The notes under the pieces were generated by a model. It did not search any database. It saw only the letters and a list, made by a program, of their open reading frames with translations, and was not told the DNA's origin. The translations under genes and the position numbers were made by a program. 64,000 nucleotides of DNA, taken from the NCBI GenBank assembly GCA_964247055.1, contig OZ176058.1:2418001-2482000 (forward strand), read 5' to 3'. Source of the stretch: Paragordius varius (taxonomy: Eukaryota > Nematomorpha). Positions 13,047 to 25,384 of this stretch are shown piece after piece (positions within the stretch are counted from its first letter, which is position 1; every line of letters begins with the position of its first letter).

Positions 13047-13330
13047 TGTTATGCAAATCTGGAAGATATACTTTATTTTTATATCATAATTCTATGGATT
13101 ACATGCAAATGTGAAATACATATCATAACTTTCACCGTTATTTGAATTGTATTATTTTCTATATTTTTTGTGTAATATGTAAATATAATAATCTTTGTTA
13201 CTTGAAATTTTATTGATATAATGCAAATCACGGACAGTTAAAATTGCTATATATACACCTTAAAAAACCAAATAAAGAATTCAGTTCATTTCACATTTCT
13301 TTTATTATCTCTTTATCTTACAAGTTAACA
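13047..13330 (+). repeat. 3' LTR of the small Gypsy-type element
   Basis: Equal in length to the 5' LTR and about 97% identical by eye. It is immediately preceded by the purine-rich tract at 13034-13046 and followed by the GTAGT target duplication. Confidence 0.9.
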
Positions 13331-13709
13331 GTAGTGTGGTAAAATAATGGAAAGTGTTTTAAGAGCGAATGGTTTGATCATTCTAAAAATTATTACCAGA
13401 CTCAATATGTAAAAATCTATATATTAAATAAGATACGTGCCATTGAGTTTCAAAAACTTCAATAAATGCATATTGTATTAATTGTTTATCTTTTTGTGCC
13501 TTATTTAATAAATTTTGGCTGAAAATGATCAAAAAAGTTTCCGTAAAATTCGAATTGGGTGGCAAAAAAATGTTACATTCATAAGCAAAAGACTTGACTT
13601 AAGTGTTTTTTTATCACCGATCTTCAGGTGTACACTTGCTGGCTTAAGTAAACTTGCTCAACTTGCCACGCTTTTACAAGTCAAATGCGGCTTTTTTATC
13701 ACCCCACCC

Positions 13710-13950
13710 AATGTTTTTCAAAAGACAACCATACTTTTTTAAATCGTCATATTAAAATTTATATTATTCTTAAAATTTGCAAACTATAAAATAGAGATGT
13801 ATTTCGAAACAAATCATTATATATTTTACAGTGGCACTATATATTATTTTAGTGTAAGAAAAATTAAATTTAATAAGTATGGTTGTTGTCTTAAAAATAT
13901 TGTCTTTAAATTTTAAGATTTTGTCCGTATAATTTCAATTTTTACTGTTA
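13710..13950. repeat. TA-flanked MITE, truncated left arm, next to the GTGATAAAA element
   Basis: The sequence resumes with TTTTTCAAAAGACAACCATAC, the inner part of the MITE left arm, and continues to a right arm (ATTTTGTCCGTATAATTTCA). The outer left arm is missing exactly where the GTGATAAAA element ends, so that element probably inserted into, or recombined with, this MITE. The same junction is present at 18925-19165 in tandem copy 3. Confidence 0.55.
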
Positions 13951-16900
13951 TATATATACCCGTCTTTTTTTCATTTTTGCCCAACACCCGTTTTATATTA
14001 ATAATTATAAAAATTATACAGATATAAAATGAAAAAAATTAGGTAAATATTTTTAAAAAGTTAACCAAGATTCTAAAACTCCATATTTTCATATATAAAC
14101 TATTTGATCTCAATCATAAAATATATAATTGAGTTTTATATTTTTATTCTTAAAACTAAATTTAATTTAAAATATTTAATTTATTTCAAATAACTAATAA
14201 TTAAATTTCTAAAGCTAGTGTCAATCATATTGAATTAGTTTTTAATTTAATTTATGAAAAAAATTAACACAATAACATAGCAACATGGAACATACGCGGC
14301 ACCTACCATGGGGTGAATAAAGTTTTTTTATTAAAACGAGAATATAAACGAAGATTTTTTTTAATTTATACCATTTTAATACGATCTTAATTCTAATATG
14401 TATCTTTATAATTTTATTAAAATATAAAAACAAACACAGATATATTTCTCAATACTTGAGTTGAAAACGCCATCTAATTAACTATAAAAACTGAGAATAG
14501 CAAGTTGAACTTTGGTTTATAGATTGCATTTACAGTAAAATTTTATGCAGACAAAACTTAAAATAATAACAGATATATTTTTTCAAAAAACGGACTTGAT
14601 TTTAAAATCTAGACCATGGATTCAAATTGCAAAGTATAGAACAAACAAGTATAATAATATCATAATTAGTTTTGTGAAATAGTAAAATTTATTTATATCA
14701 GTCCTAAGGCTTAAAAGTATGGTTATCTTTTGCAAAAAATAATTGTCTTTATGTTTTTACGTTTTAGCTGTATAATTGTTTTTTACAGTTTTGATATCTT
14801 TTTTTAAATTTTGTATACAGTTTTAAATGTATTTGATATATTACTGTGAAATCGTAATTGGATTATTAAATTTATTAAAAAAGGGTAAAATTTAAAAAAT
14901 TTAAATCATCTTGGGTACATGGTTGCAGTGAATCAAAAAAAGAAAGCTTTTTAACAAAAAAACTAAAAGTATGAATATTAAAACACATTTTAATATCTAT
15001 TTTATTAAAAATGTACAGTTAAATATCTTCTTTACTACCTATTTTGCGTACTTTTTATTAGAAGGCCATCTAATTATTAAAAATTTTTACTGATTTCAGA
15101 TTAGATTTTTTTATTTTAGTTAAGGTTTTACTTTCAAACAGTACAAAAATTAACCGATCTGACCGCTTTCAGAGATATATTTCGGATTATCCAGAGTACA
15201 AGCTATTTGTAATAATATAAAAGCTAAAAAGTAATACTAAAAAGTATCTTGAGTGGCCTGCAAAAAAATGGCAGAAAAAAAAAGCGCCGTATTCGAAATG
15301 AATCATATCCAAACTAAGAAAAATTGCCGTAAAACGATCAAAGATTCAATGAATAAATTGGGTGAAGAAAAGGGCAATACAATAGAAAAAGCATTCCAAC
15401 TGCATATAAATGGGTAAAATAGGATAATTGTATTAAAACCTAAACAACTGATATGCGGTTTTTATACTAACTCTCAAATTCCACTACATATAAGTTCGCT
15501 TATACTAACCGGAGCACATAAAAGCAAATTAAATGGGTCTTAAGTCACCCATAATATAAATTTATATTTTCCTTAACGCTCTAGGATTATCTTTGTCACT
15601 CATTGACTTTTCTATTAGTCTAATTTAAGGATGCTCCTAAAAGTATTTATTTTCACTTATTAATCTGATTTAATTTTTTAGAGGATTATTATTTGAAAAT
15701 GTGTCAAAAAGCATATTTTTTTCTATAGTGCCCCAAATAAATTAAAAGGTGATGACAACCTCATCCTAGTTTAACATATTTGTGGGTAAAATGTTTACCG
15801 GTAAGACCGTAATGAATTTCGATTGCAGTTGTCCAACAAACAGGAAATGATAGCAAAATTATGTCATTAGAAATTCCGCATGATTATAAAATGTTTTATG
15901 TCATACTTATATTTTTTAGGATTTATTGGCCTAAGGCGTAAATTTATAATTACCAATAGTTAATTATCAGTTCTATCATAGTGCCTATTTTAACATATAT
16001 TAGCCATTTTTGTGCATTAAGGATAAAATTGATTGTAATCGGGTGTATTATTTATAACTTGGCATATCTCCTTATGAGGGGTATCAAAAATTGGTATTGG
16101 TAATAGCAAGTTTATGGTCATATATTCATAAATATTTTAAGTAATTATGTTTTGGCCTATACAAATTACTCATTGAAGGCACCCCACAGATGAAGAGCTT
16201 AAAAAATTCATCTAAAATTTTAATAGATAGATGTCAATTGTCGAGTAATTGAAATACGGACAAAAATATAAAAAATATTATTTTTTGGCAACCATACTAT
16301 TTAAATTTCGATTTGCTTTAGAAATATAAATTATTTTTTTAAATTGCTAAATATAAAAGAGATATGTATATTGATAAACAATCAATTAAATATTTTACAA
16401 TCGTAATTAAAAATTTATAAGAGAAAAATTATGCTTGAAGAAATATGGTTAACTTTTTTAGTCTTTTATGATTTGTCCCTATAAATTCGATTTTCTGTAA
16501 TTATTGTTATTCTATCATTGATCACAAAATTTTAATTTTTCACAGTCTACAAATATCGTGTTGGACATCCTTGGTTTATTACTAATAATATTATTTCTAA
16601 TTTTGTGTCCAATTTTTTATATTTATTTTTGTTTATTTTTACGTCAAAATTACTAACAGTAATAGAAAATTTATATTTAAACAATTTCATTTTTTGCTGA
16701 TTTTATATGATTTAAAAATATAATTTGATTGTTGTTCAATTGTAGAATTTTTAATACACTGCCATAGCTTAGGTAATATAATTTCATTGAAAAATAATTA
16801 TTTACTGATAAAAATGTTTGTTGAAAATACTTTGCTATCCTTGTTAATAAAATTTAATTTTTAGGAAAGTAATGGATGATCGTTGTAAACTATATTATAT

Positions 16901-17911
16901 TTATTATCTTATTTTTTAAAGAGTCGTTGATAAAAAAAAATAAAAATAGACAAAAAATTTAAAAAAATTTTTAAAAACAAACCAACCAAACCTATAATAT
17001 CCTCGATTTCAGCAGCTAAACAATTTAATTAAAATTGTAAATACGCAGAATTTTTCCATTTTAAATCTCTATACTTCAATGATTAAAACTATAAGTTATA
17101 TTTAAAAACTTAGGTAGTAAAAAATGTAGCAGTCATCAAAAAAAATTTATCTTTGTGTTTATAAATTTTGTTTGTATAATTGTGATTTTTAGTGTAAGAT
17201 TTGATTATGGTTTTAAAAACAAGGAAATGATCATAAATTATCTAAATTGTTAAAATTATTAATTATTTGATATTAGATTATTTAAAAAAATTTGATTTTT
17301 TGAAAGTAATGTTATGATAAAGAAGTGACCGTGTATTAAAAATTAGTGAATATAAATTGATAAAAAATATTGTTAATTGTTAAAAATATTAATTTTTGAC
17401 TGGTTATATAACCTAAATAGGTAATTTTTGAAAAATTTATATTGGTTTAAAATTTGATTGTTTTAAATAGTAATCACTGTTTATATACCAATATTAGAAG
17501 TTACTATTGAATAAGACTGCTCTGGGGTTATGAAAAGTATCCGATTGAACTACAAATATGAAATCCGATAGATAAATGTATCAGGATTATTAATGTGCTT
17601 TTGTCCCTTTTTGCGTGATTTAAGTTTATTTACTTTTTTTATAAGTCCACCATAGCGAACATTTTAATAATTTTTTTTGATGAAATATCAATAAACCATT
17701 TTAAAAACTATTAGTATAATAAATCTTAACTGATTTATAAATCGAAAATTAATTATATAAATTTTTAATCGCAGGCATCGAAATTCATAGATTTTTGCAC
17801 TGCTAGAAATGGGACTATTTCCGATAAACCCAAAAATGCTGATATTACACGATATCACTTTAAAATATATGCTAATTTATAACATCTAGAAGAGAAATAT
17901 TTTAAAATTAT

Positions 17912-18924
17912 GGGTCGGGTGATAAAAAAACTTTTTTGACGACTTGCAAGTTTTTCACATGGCTTGCTTTCATGTGATAAAAAAAATAACATTACATGAC
18001 TTAAGTCAAGCAAGAAAACTTAATTTGGAGGTGATAAAAAATCATATGATCAAGTAAAACTTAAAGATTTTGCAAGGGTGGTGTAGGGCACACTTGACAG
18101 ATTTAAAAATATGGATAAAATTTTTTTGGAAACTATTTATGTATAAAATTTAGGATTTATATGTAATTCAAACTTTTGTTAATGCTATAAATTGTTAATT
18201 TGATAATTGGCTAATTAATCTATTCATCGGGTGGATACAAAAGAGGATAATATGGAAAAATTCTGCTAATATTAAATGACATGGCATATAAAAACATGGT
18301 AAATATATCAATACCACCGCGAAAAAATTTGATTCTCAAAAATTTCTTAAGATCAATAATTAAATATTAATCTTGTGAAATTTCAAATCTTCGTTAACGC
18401 TAAAGGTTACTTCACTATTAACTAATTAAAAGAATTTATTATATCATAAATCTATTTCGTATGTATTGATAATCAATTAAAAATAATAATGTGTATATTG
18501 TAATAAACATCTTCCAATTATATTTGCAAATGGACTTCAAAATGAGTAGTGTGGTAAAAAAATGGAAAGTGTTTTAAGAGCGAATGGTTTGATCATTCTA
18601 AAAATTATTACCAGACCAATATTTAAAAACTCTATATATTTAATAAGATACGTGCCATTGAGTTTCAAAAACTTCAATAAATGCATATTGTATTAATTGT
18701 TTATCTTTTTGTGCCTTATTTAATAAATTTTGGCTGAAAATGATCAAAATAATTTCCGTAAAATTCGAATTGGGTGGCAAAAAAATGTTACATTCATAAG
18801 CAAAAGACTTGTCTTAAGTGTTTTTTTATCACCGATCTTCAGGTGTACACTTGCTGGCTTAAGTAAACTTGCTCAACTTGCCACGCTTTTACAAGTCAAA
18901 TGCGGCTTTTTTATCACCCCACCC
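17912..18924. mobile_element. GTGATAAAA terminal-inverted-repeat element, uninterrupted
   Basis: The 1013-bp uninterrupted counterpart of 11202-13709, with the same inverted ends and subterminal GTGATAAAAA / TTTTTTATCACC blocks. It is AT-rich with no transposase. The 75-codon frame at 18730-18957 overlaps its right end and is near-identical to the one in copy 2 simply because the copies are recent. Confidence 0.75.
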
Positions 18925-19386
18925 AATGTTTTTCAAAAGACAACCATACTTTTTTAAATCGTCATATTAAAATTTATATTATTCTTAAAATTTGCAAACT
19001 ATAAAATAGAGATGTATTTCGAAACAAATCATTATATATTTTACAGTGGCACTATATATTATTTTAGTAAGAAAAATTAAATTTAATAAGTATGGTTGTT
19101 GTCTTAAAAAAATTGTCTTTAAATTTTAAGATTTTGTCCGTATAATTTCAATTTTTACTGATATATATATATCCGTCTTTTTTTCATTTTTGCCCAACAC
19201 CCGTTTTATATTAATAATTATAGAAATTATACAGATATAAAATGAAAAAAAATAAGAAATTTTTTTTGAAAAATATAATCCTGATTGTAAAACTCAATAT
19301 TTTCATATATAAACTATTTAATCACAATTATAAAATATATAATTGAGTTTTATATTTTTATTCCTAAATTAATTTTTAAAAATATT

Positions 19387-19388
<2 letters not shown>

Positions 19389-19456
<68 letters not shown>
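19389..19456. repeat. (TA)n microsatellite
   Basis: Two long TA runs separated by TTAAA. Absent at the same place in tandem copy 2 (near 14,180), so it expanded after, or independently of, the duplication. Confidence 0.9.
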
Positions 19457-19460
<4 letters not shown>

Positions 19461-19580
19461 TTATTTTTTAGTAATTTAATTTGCATACTAAAATTTAATT
19501 TGTATAGCTAGTGTCAATTGTATTCAATTCGTTTTTAATTTATATTTTATGAAAAAAAATTAACACAACAGCATAGCAAC

Positions 19581-22500
19581 ATGGAACATACGCGGCACCA
19601 ATCATGGGTGAATAAAGATTTTTTTATTAACACTAGAATATAAAACAAGAATTTTTTAATCTATACCATTTTAATACGATCTTATTCTAAATTGTGTCTT
19701 TATAATTTTATTAAAATATAAAAACAAACACCCTATATATATTTATATGAATGGAGTTAAAAACGCCATCTAATTAACTATAAAAACTGATAGAAAGGTA
19801 TAGATTAGCTTATAAATTGCATTTACAGTAAAATTTTATGGAGACAAAACTTAAAATAATTACAGATATATTTTTTTAAAAAAACGGATTTGATTTTTTA
19901 GAAGACTGATTTAAATTGCAAAGTATAGAACAAAGAATTACAATTAGTATTGTGAAAGGGTAAAAATTATTTATATCGGTATACCTTAGGTTTAAAAAGT
20001 ATGGTTATTTTGAAAAAATAATTTTTATTTTTTTACGTTTGTAAATTATTTTTTTACAGTTTCGATATCTTTTTCTAAATTTTGAATTAATTTTAATCTT
20101 TGACATATAGAAAATAAAATCGTAATTGGATTATTAAATTTATATAAAAAAGGGTAAAATTTAAAAAACTCAAATCATCTTGGGTACATGGTTGCAGTGA
20201 AACAAAGAAAGAAAGCCCTTTAACAAAAAACCCTAAAATTATGGATATTAAAACACATTTTATATATATTATTAGGAAATGTACAGTTAAGTATCTTTGT
20301 TACAACCTATTATGCGTACTTTTTATTACTAGGCCATCTAATTATTAAAAGTTTTTACTGATTGCAGATTAGATTTTTTATTTTAGTAAGGTTGTACTTT
20401 CAAACAGTCGAAAACAAAAATTAACCGATCTGAAGGCTTTGAGAGATATATTTCGGATGTTTTATATCCAGAGAACAAGTATTTGTAATAATATAAAAGA
20501 CTAAAAAGTAATACTAATCTTGAGTGGCCTTCGAAAAATGAATTATATACAAATTAAGAAAAATTGCCGTAAAATGATCAAAGAATTACTGAGAAAAATG
20601 GGTGAAGAAAAGGGCAATACAATAGAAAAAGCATTCCAATCTACATATAAATGGGTAAAATAGGATAATTATATTAAAACCTAAACAACTGGTAATACTA
20701 AATCTCGAATTCCACAACATATTAAATCGCTTATAGTAACCGGAGCACATTAAATCAAATTAGATGGGTCTTAAGTCACCCATAAAATAAATCTATATTT
20801 TCCATAACGCTCCAGGATTTTCCTTGTCACTCATTGACTTTTGTATATATTAGTCTAATTCAATATGATCAGTCCGAGTTCCTAAAAGTACTTTTTTTTC
20901 ACTTATTAATCTGATTTAATTTTTTAGAGTATTATTATTATTTGAAAATGTGTTAAAAAGCATATTTTTTTCTGTAGTGTTTCAATTAATTATAAGGTGA
21001 TGTCAACATTTCTGTTTCACATCTTTGTGGGTAGAAAATTTACCGGTAAGACCGTAATGCGATTGCAGTTGTCTAACAAACAGGAAATGATAGCAAAATT
21101 ATTATGTCATTAAATATTCCGCAAGATTATAAAATGTTCTATATCATACATTTATATTTTTTTTAGAATTTATTGGCCTAAGGCTTAAATTTATAATTAC
21201 CAATATTTATTTATCAGTTCTATCATAGTGCCTATTTTAACATATATTAGCTATTTTTGTAAAATAAAAATAAAATTTTTGCAATCGGTATTTTATTGAC
21301 AACTTGGTATATCTCCTTATGAGGGGTATCAAAAATTGGTATTGGTAATAGCAAGTTTATGGTCATATATTCATAAATATTTTAAGTAATTATGTTTTGG
21401 CCTATACAGGTTACTCATTAAAGGCACCCCACAGATGAAGAGCTTAAAAAATTCATCTAAAATTTTAATAGATAGGTGTCAATTGTCGAGTAAAAATTGA
21501 AATACGGACAAAAATATAAAAAATATTATTTTTTTGGCAACCATACTATTTATTTCGATTTGCTTTAGAAATATAAATTATTTTTTTAAATTGCTAAATA
21601 TAAAAGAGATATGTATATTGATACACAATCAATAATCTAATGGGAAAAATTATATTTAAAAAAAGTATGGTTAACTTTTTTAGTCTTTATATTTTTATGA
21701 TTTGTCCCTATAAATTCGATTTTCTGTAATTATTGTTATTCTATCATTGATCACAAAATTTTAATTTTTCACAGTCTACAAATATCGTGTTGGACATCCT
21801 TGGTTTATTACTAATAATATTATTTCTAATTTTGTTTCCAATTTTTTATATTTATTTTTGTTTATTTTTACGTTTGACCAAAATTACTAACAGTAATAGA
21901 AAATTTATATTTAAACAATTTCATTTATTGCTGATTTTATATGATTTAAAAATATAATTTGATTGTTGTCCAATTGTAGATTTTTTAATACACTGCCATA
22001 GCTTAGGTAATATAATTTTATTGAAAAATAATTTTTTAATATTTATATTAGAGCCTGATTAATCTTTGAGTATTAAATAGTAGATTTTATAATAAATACT
22101 TTGTTATCCTTGTTAATAGATTGTTGTAAACTATATTATATTTATTATCCTATTTTTTAAAGTAGTCGTTGATAAAAAATAAAAATAGACTGGCGAAAAT
22201 ATTTTAAAATTGCAACTGATTATTGAAAATCGCATATTAGTAATAATCAGGTTTTTTAAGAGATTAAATTTAGAGATTATTGAAAATACGCATATTAGTA
22301 TAATACAAATTTATTAAAAAACAGTGAATAATGTTTAAAAGATTAATTTTAGACCGGATAATTCAATATAATACCCATTTTATAGCGTATTAAATTTGAT
22401 GTTGATAAGAGATATCCGACATAGCCTGGTGACTTTACGTTAAAATTAAAATACGGATATAACCTAAAAAAATAAAAAATAAATTTTTAAAACAAACCAA

Positions 22501-23550
22501 ACAAACCTTAAATATTCCCGATTTTAGCATCTAAACAATATAATTATGTAACAGAATATTTCCATTTTACATTATATTTCTAATTTAATAATTAGAACAA
22601 TAAGTTATATTTAAAGGGCAAGGGTAGTAAAAAATGTAGCGGTCATTCCAAAAATTAAATATCTTTGTGTTTAATTTTGTCTCTATAATTTTAATTTTTA
22701 GTGTATGATTTGATTATTGGAGAGAAATGGTTTTGAAAAGAATGAAAAAATATATAATGTCCAAATATGTTAAAATGTATAAAATAATTATTGATATTTG
22801 ACTAGTTAAAATAATTTGATTTTTTGACATTAATGTTATGATAAAGTAGAAAATTGTTGAAAATATTTATACAAATGCTGGTAAATTTAATTTTGTTAAA
22901 AAGTGATCGTGTATTTAAATGAATTAGTTAATATAATATAATTGATAAAAAGTATCGTTAATTGTTAAAAATATTAATTTTAGACTAATTACTTAACTTC
23001 AATCCTGACAATTAATTGTTAAAAATATTCATATTGGCTTTAAATTTGATTGTTGGAAAATATTAGTTAACTGTTTATATACCAATATTTGCATGATTAA
23101 TATTTTTAATTGAATAACATTGCGCACAATATCTGGGTTATGTGTTGAAATATAAATATGAAGTCTGATAGATAAATTTATCAGGATTATCAATGTGCCT
23201 TTAGCCTTTACGGGTAATTTAATAAATTAATTTACACTTTTTTGTAAGTGCTCCATATCAGAAAATGGCAATTTGCACTCATTTTTTAATAAAATTTTTT
23301 GGAAATATTAATGATCCATTTCAAAAAGTATTATTATATAATATCTTAAATAAGTTATAAATCAGAACATTATTTACACATAATTTTATACTAAGGTCCG
23401 AAATTCGTTAATTTGAAACAGCTATAAATGAAACCAACTTTTATCCGATAAACGCATAAATGCTGAGATTGCACGATATCACTTTTAAATATGAGCTAAA
23501 TTATAGCAACAAAAAGAGAAATATTTTAAAATTATGTATGCTTCAAATTT
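19581..23550. repeat. Tandem ~5.2-kb unit, copy 4 (most diverged, no GTGATAAAA element)
   Basis: Fourth copy, beginning near a CGCGGCACCAATCATGGGTG block (19590). Anchors recur at 20650, about 20950, about 21168, 22000, 22495 and 23475. From about 23540 it departs from copies 2 and 3 exactly where their GTGATAAAA element starts. It is more diverged from copies 2 and 3 than they are from each other. No host gene is seen. Confidence 0.7.
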
Positions 23551-25172
23551 AAATTTTCTCAAAGTTTTAAAGGGCTAATTGTATTTTAAGCATGTGGATA
23601 CGGTATAATAACGCTTAAACAGAATTTTAATCACTTTTTATATAAATATTCGGCGCTTATCATTTCTATCACCAAAGTAAAATTTAAGACCTAGTTTTTG
23701 GTTTAAAAAGAACAAATTTTTAAATAAAAATTCTAAAATAGAATTAAGCATCCTCGAATTGTGTAGAATTTATCTTACGTTTTTACCATAATAGATCATG
23801 AACGCACAACAAAGTATGCGTTTTTTGTTAAAAAAATTAACTTTTGATCTAATAATCTACCATATATAAGCTTTTAACATGGAATCTCGGCATTTTCGCT
23901 AATTTAAGAAAACAAACCCATTGTATCTAAAAATTTGCGACTTCGGAGCCTACGTCTAAACTTTTACTTTAATAATTTTGTCTTTTAAATATGGTTTATA
24001 ATAATTTTAACATATATTTTTTGGATAAAGCATTTGGTTTCATCAACAAAAATTATAATGTCCAATTTTGGGATTTTTGAAATGGCCCAATCACCAGAGA
24101 ATTCCAAATAGCTTTCTTAAATCACTTATAAGCACCAAAATCCCGATTCATATTTTATCAAAAAATACATGTATCGTCAACATATCACCAGGGAAAGTAG
24201 TTGAAAGAAAATGCTTATTATACGCTGCATCCACAAGTAATATCTTGTGAAATATATATTCTACTAGAATGCAGGAATAGTGCTTTTGGTTGTAGGAATA
24301 ACGATCCATTTAAGTTAAATGTCTTCACCTTTGTCATGATTGCCCCGAAATCGAAAAATCGCAAATAGCGCACATTATATCATATTCAATTTTTCTAAGT
24401 GCTGATTCATGCATTCAGGGCCAGTAACCTCTTTCCAAAAATAATTATTTCAAATGAGGTAAAACACGTCCTACAATACAGTAAACATTGTACCCTTTAA
24501 TAATTTATTTTGTACAAAAAAATTGTTATCCAGACTTTCATATGCTTGAAATTAGGGGTGTGCATCACATATGACTTTCCTCATTTGGAAAGTAGGGAGC
24601 CTTATAAACTTTTTATTACAGACTGTGGAACAAAAATATAGTAAAAAATATATAGCTGTTTATTTACTAATTTTTGCTAGTTCAATAAAAGACTTCAAAT
24701 TAAAGAAATATTTTACTAAGATTATATGATCATATTCTTCATGCGAGAATTCATTTTTGTAGTTTTCCTTTCGTGCTTTAAATCAAAAGCTTAAATCTAT
24801 TTTGACGTCGTATTATGGCTAATTACCATATTAAGATGCGGTGTTCGTCAAAAATAATTTATTATTTTATTAACAATAAATATATTAGTATAACCATAGG
24901 GCATATATAAATATAAAGTAAGCTCAATGTAACGCATTATTGTCAATTTTTTAGATTTATATCTATGATTTTCACTTTGCGGTAATATATTATAAATGGA
25001 CATGCAAAATATATCTTCTCTATACTAAAATCAAGCGGCCAATGTTTCACATGATTAATCTGAAGTTAGTTGAGTATCTGATTTTGTCAAAATCTTTAAT
25101 CTAAATTAGCATATTAATATATAATAAATAATATAATTTATACTACTAATTATAAATTATTATTCAAATCTT
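23551..25172. other. No gene recognised
   Basis: Less repetitive than the flanks. A 60-codon open frame near 24068-24250 shows no recognisable domain and no splice-bounded conservation that I can judge. It lies just downstream of the CDC50 gene (transcribed leftward), so part of it may be that gene's 3' UTR or a further terminal exon. Confidence 0.5.
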
Positions 25173-25384
25173 TTACAATTTCCAATTTGAAGAAAAAAAG
25201 TAATGCAAATAAACATACTTATTTCCATATTTGCGGTGTATGGCTATAAAAATGGCTCCAAAAAATAAGCAAAGTGAACCGGTTACGATATAAGCTATGC
25301 CCAAAAACACATTTTTGCCCCCGAGCCATGACGTGTTTGATATAATGATACTTTTGGTCCCTTTAAAAACTGTCACTGGATATG
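25173..25384 (-). CDS. TMEM30A: CDC50/TMEM30 exon E: second membrane helix and C terminus
   Basis: Acceptor TTTTTAG, entry phase 1. It reads [34 protein letters not shown], then the second helix [15 protein letters not shown] and HRKYGNK. Read straight through, it ends [13 protein letters not shown] and a TAA at 25173-25175. The sequence AA|GTATGTTT right after HRKYGN is a strong donor match, so splicing to an undetected last exon further left is a real alternative. The helix and short tail agree with the family either way. Confidence 0.88.

Larger units (their letters stand above)
11847..13330 (+). mobile_element. Small Gypsy-type LTR element derivative, internally reduced
   Basis: Two 284-bp LTRs (11847-12130 and 13047-13330) both begin TGTTATGCAAATC and end TAACA. 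They flank an internal region of about 0.9 kb, far too short for a full pol. A primer-site-like ACTGGTGGCAATTCGAG follows the 5' LTR. A purine tract AAGGGGGAAGTGA precedes the 3' LTR. Inside are a Gag knuckle-like scrap (near 12381-12450, CPAWNRN...CGKPNHF) and, just before the purine tract, an ERRYPERIRRKPVGFS segment of the kind found at the end of Gypsy pol. It is a broken, non-autonomous copy. The insertion is flanked by the 5-bp duplication GTAGT (11842-11846 and 13331-13335). The LTRs differ at only about 7-8 positions by eye, so the copy is young. Confidence 0.9.
11202..13709. mobile_element. GTGATAAAA terminal-inverted-repeat element, copy interrupted by an LTR element
   Basis: The left end GGGTCGGGTGATAAAAAAAC and the right end TTTTTTATCACCCCACCC are inverted repeats. 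Subterminal sequence repeats the same theme: on the left at least three GTGATAAAAA blocks, each followed by ACTT/CAAG-rich sequence, and on the right two TTTTTTATCACC blocks around CTTAAG/CTTGC words. The uninterrupted version in tandem copy 3 is 1013 bp (17912-18924). Copy 4 lacks it: its sequence departs right after the shared AGAGAAATATTTTAAAATTATG. The 75-codon open frame near the right end is inside the element and is not a gene. No transposase is visible and the target duplication is unclear. Confidence 0.75.
7651..14280. repeat. Tandem ~5.2-kb unit, copy 2 (enlarged by LTR-element insertion)
   Basis: Second copy. It begins near the CGCGGCAGCAATCATGGGTG block (7657) and has the anchors at 8698, about 8985, 9207, 10030, 10140 and 11137. 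It is longer than copy 3 by about the length of the 1.48-kb LTR element at 11847-13330. Between about 10,540 and 13,860 it is nearly identical to copy 3 apart from that insertion and small indels. No host coding exon was recognised anywhere in it. Confidence 0.8.
14281..19580. repeat. Tandem ~5.2-kb unit, copy 3
   Basis: Third copy, beginning near a CGCGGCACCTACCATGGGGT block (14295). Anchors recur at 15407, about 15705, 15918, 16763, 16873, 16985 and 17847. It holds the uninterrupted GTGATAAAA element (17912-18924), with the empty site AATGAGTAGTGTGGT near 18542 where copy 2 has the LTR element. Two (TA)n blocks lie at 19389-19456. No host gene is seen. Confidence 0.8.

Noticed and set aside
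13515-18957. A conserved 75-residue protein at 13515-13742 and 18730-18957
   Set aside because: Both frames overlap the right inverted end of the GTGATAAAA element and the adjoining MITE arm. Their similarity reflects recent tandem duplication.
24068-24250. A 60-codon plus-strand frame as a gene
   Set aside because: No domain, no paired splice sites and no recognisable homology. The length is expected by chance.
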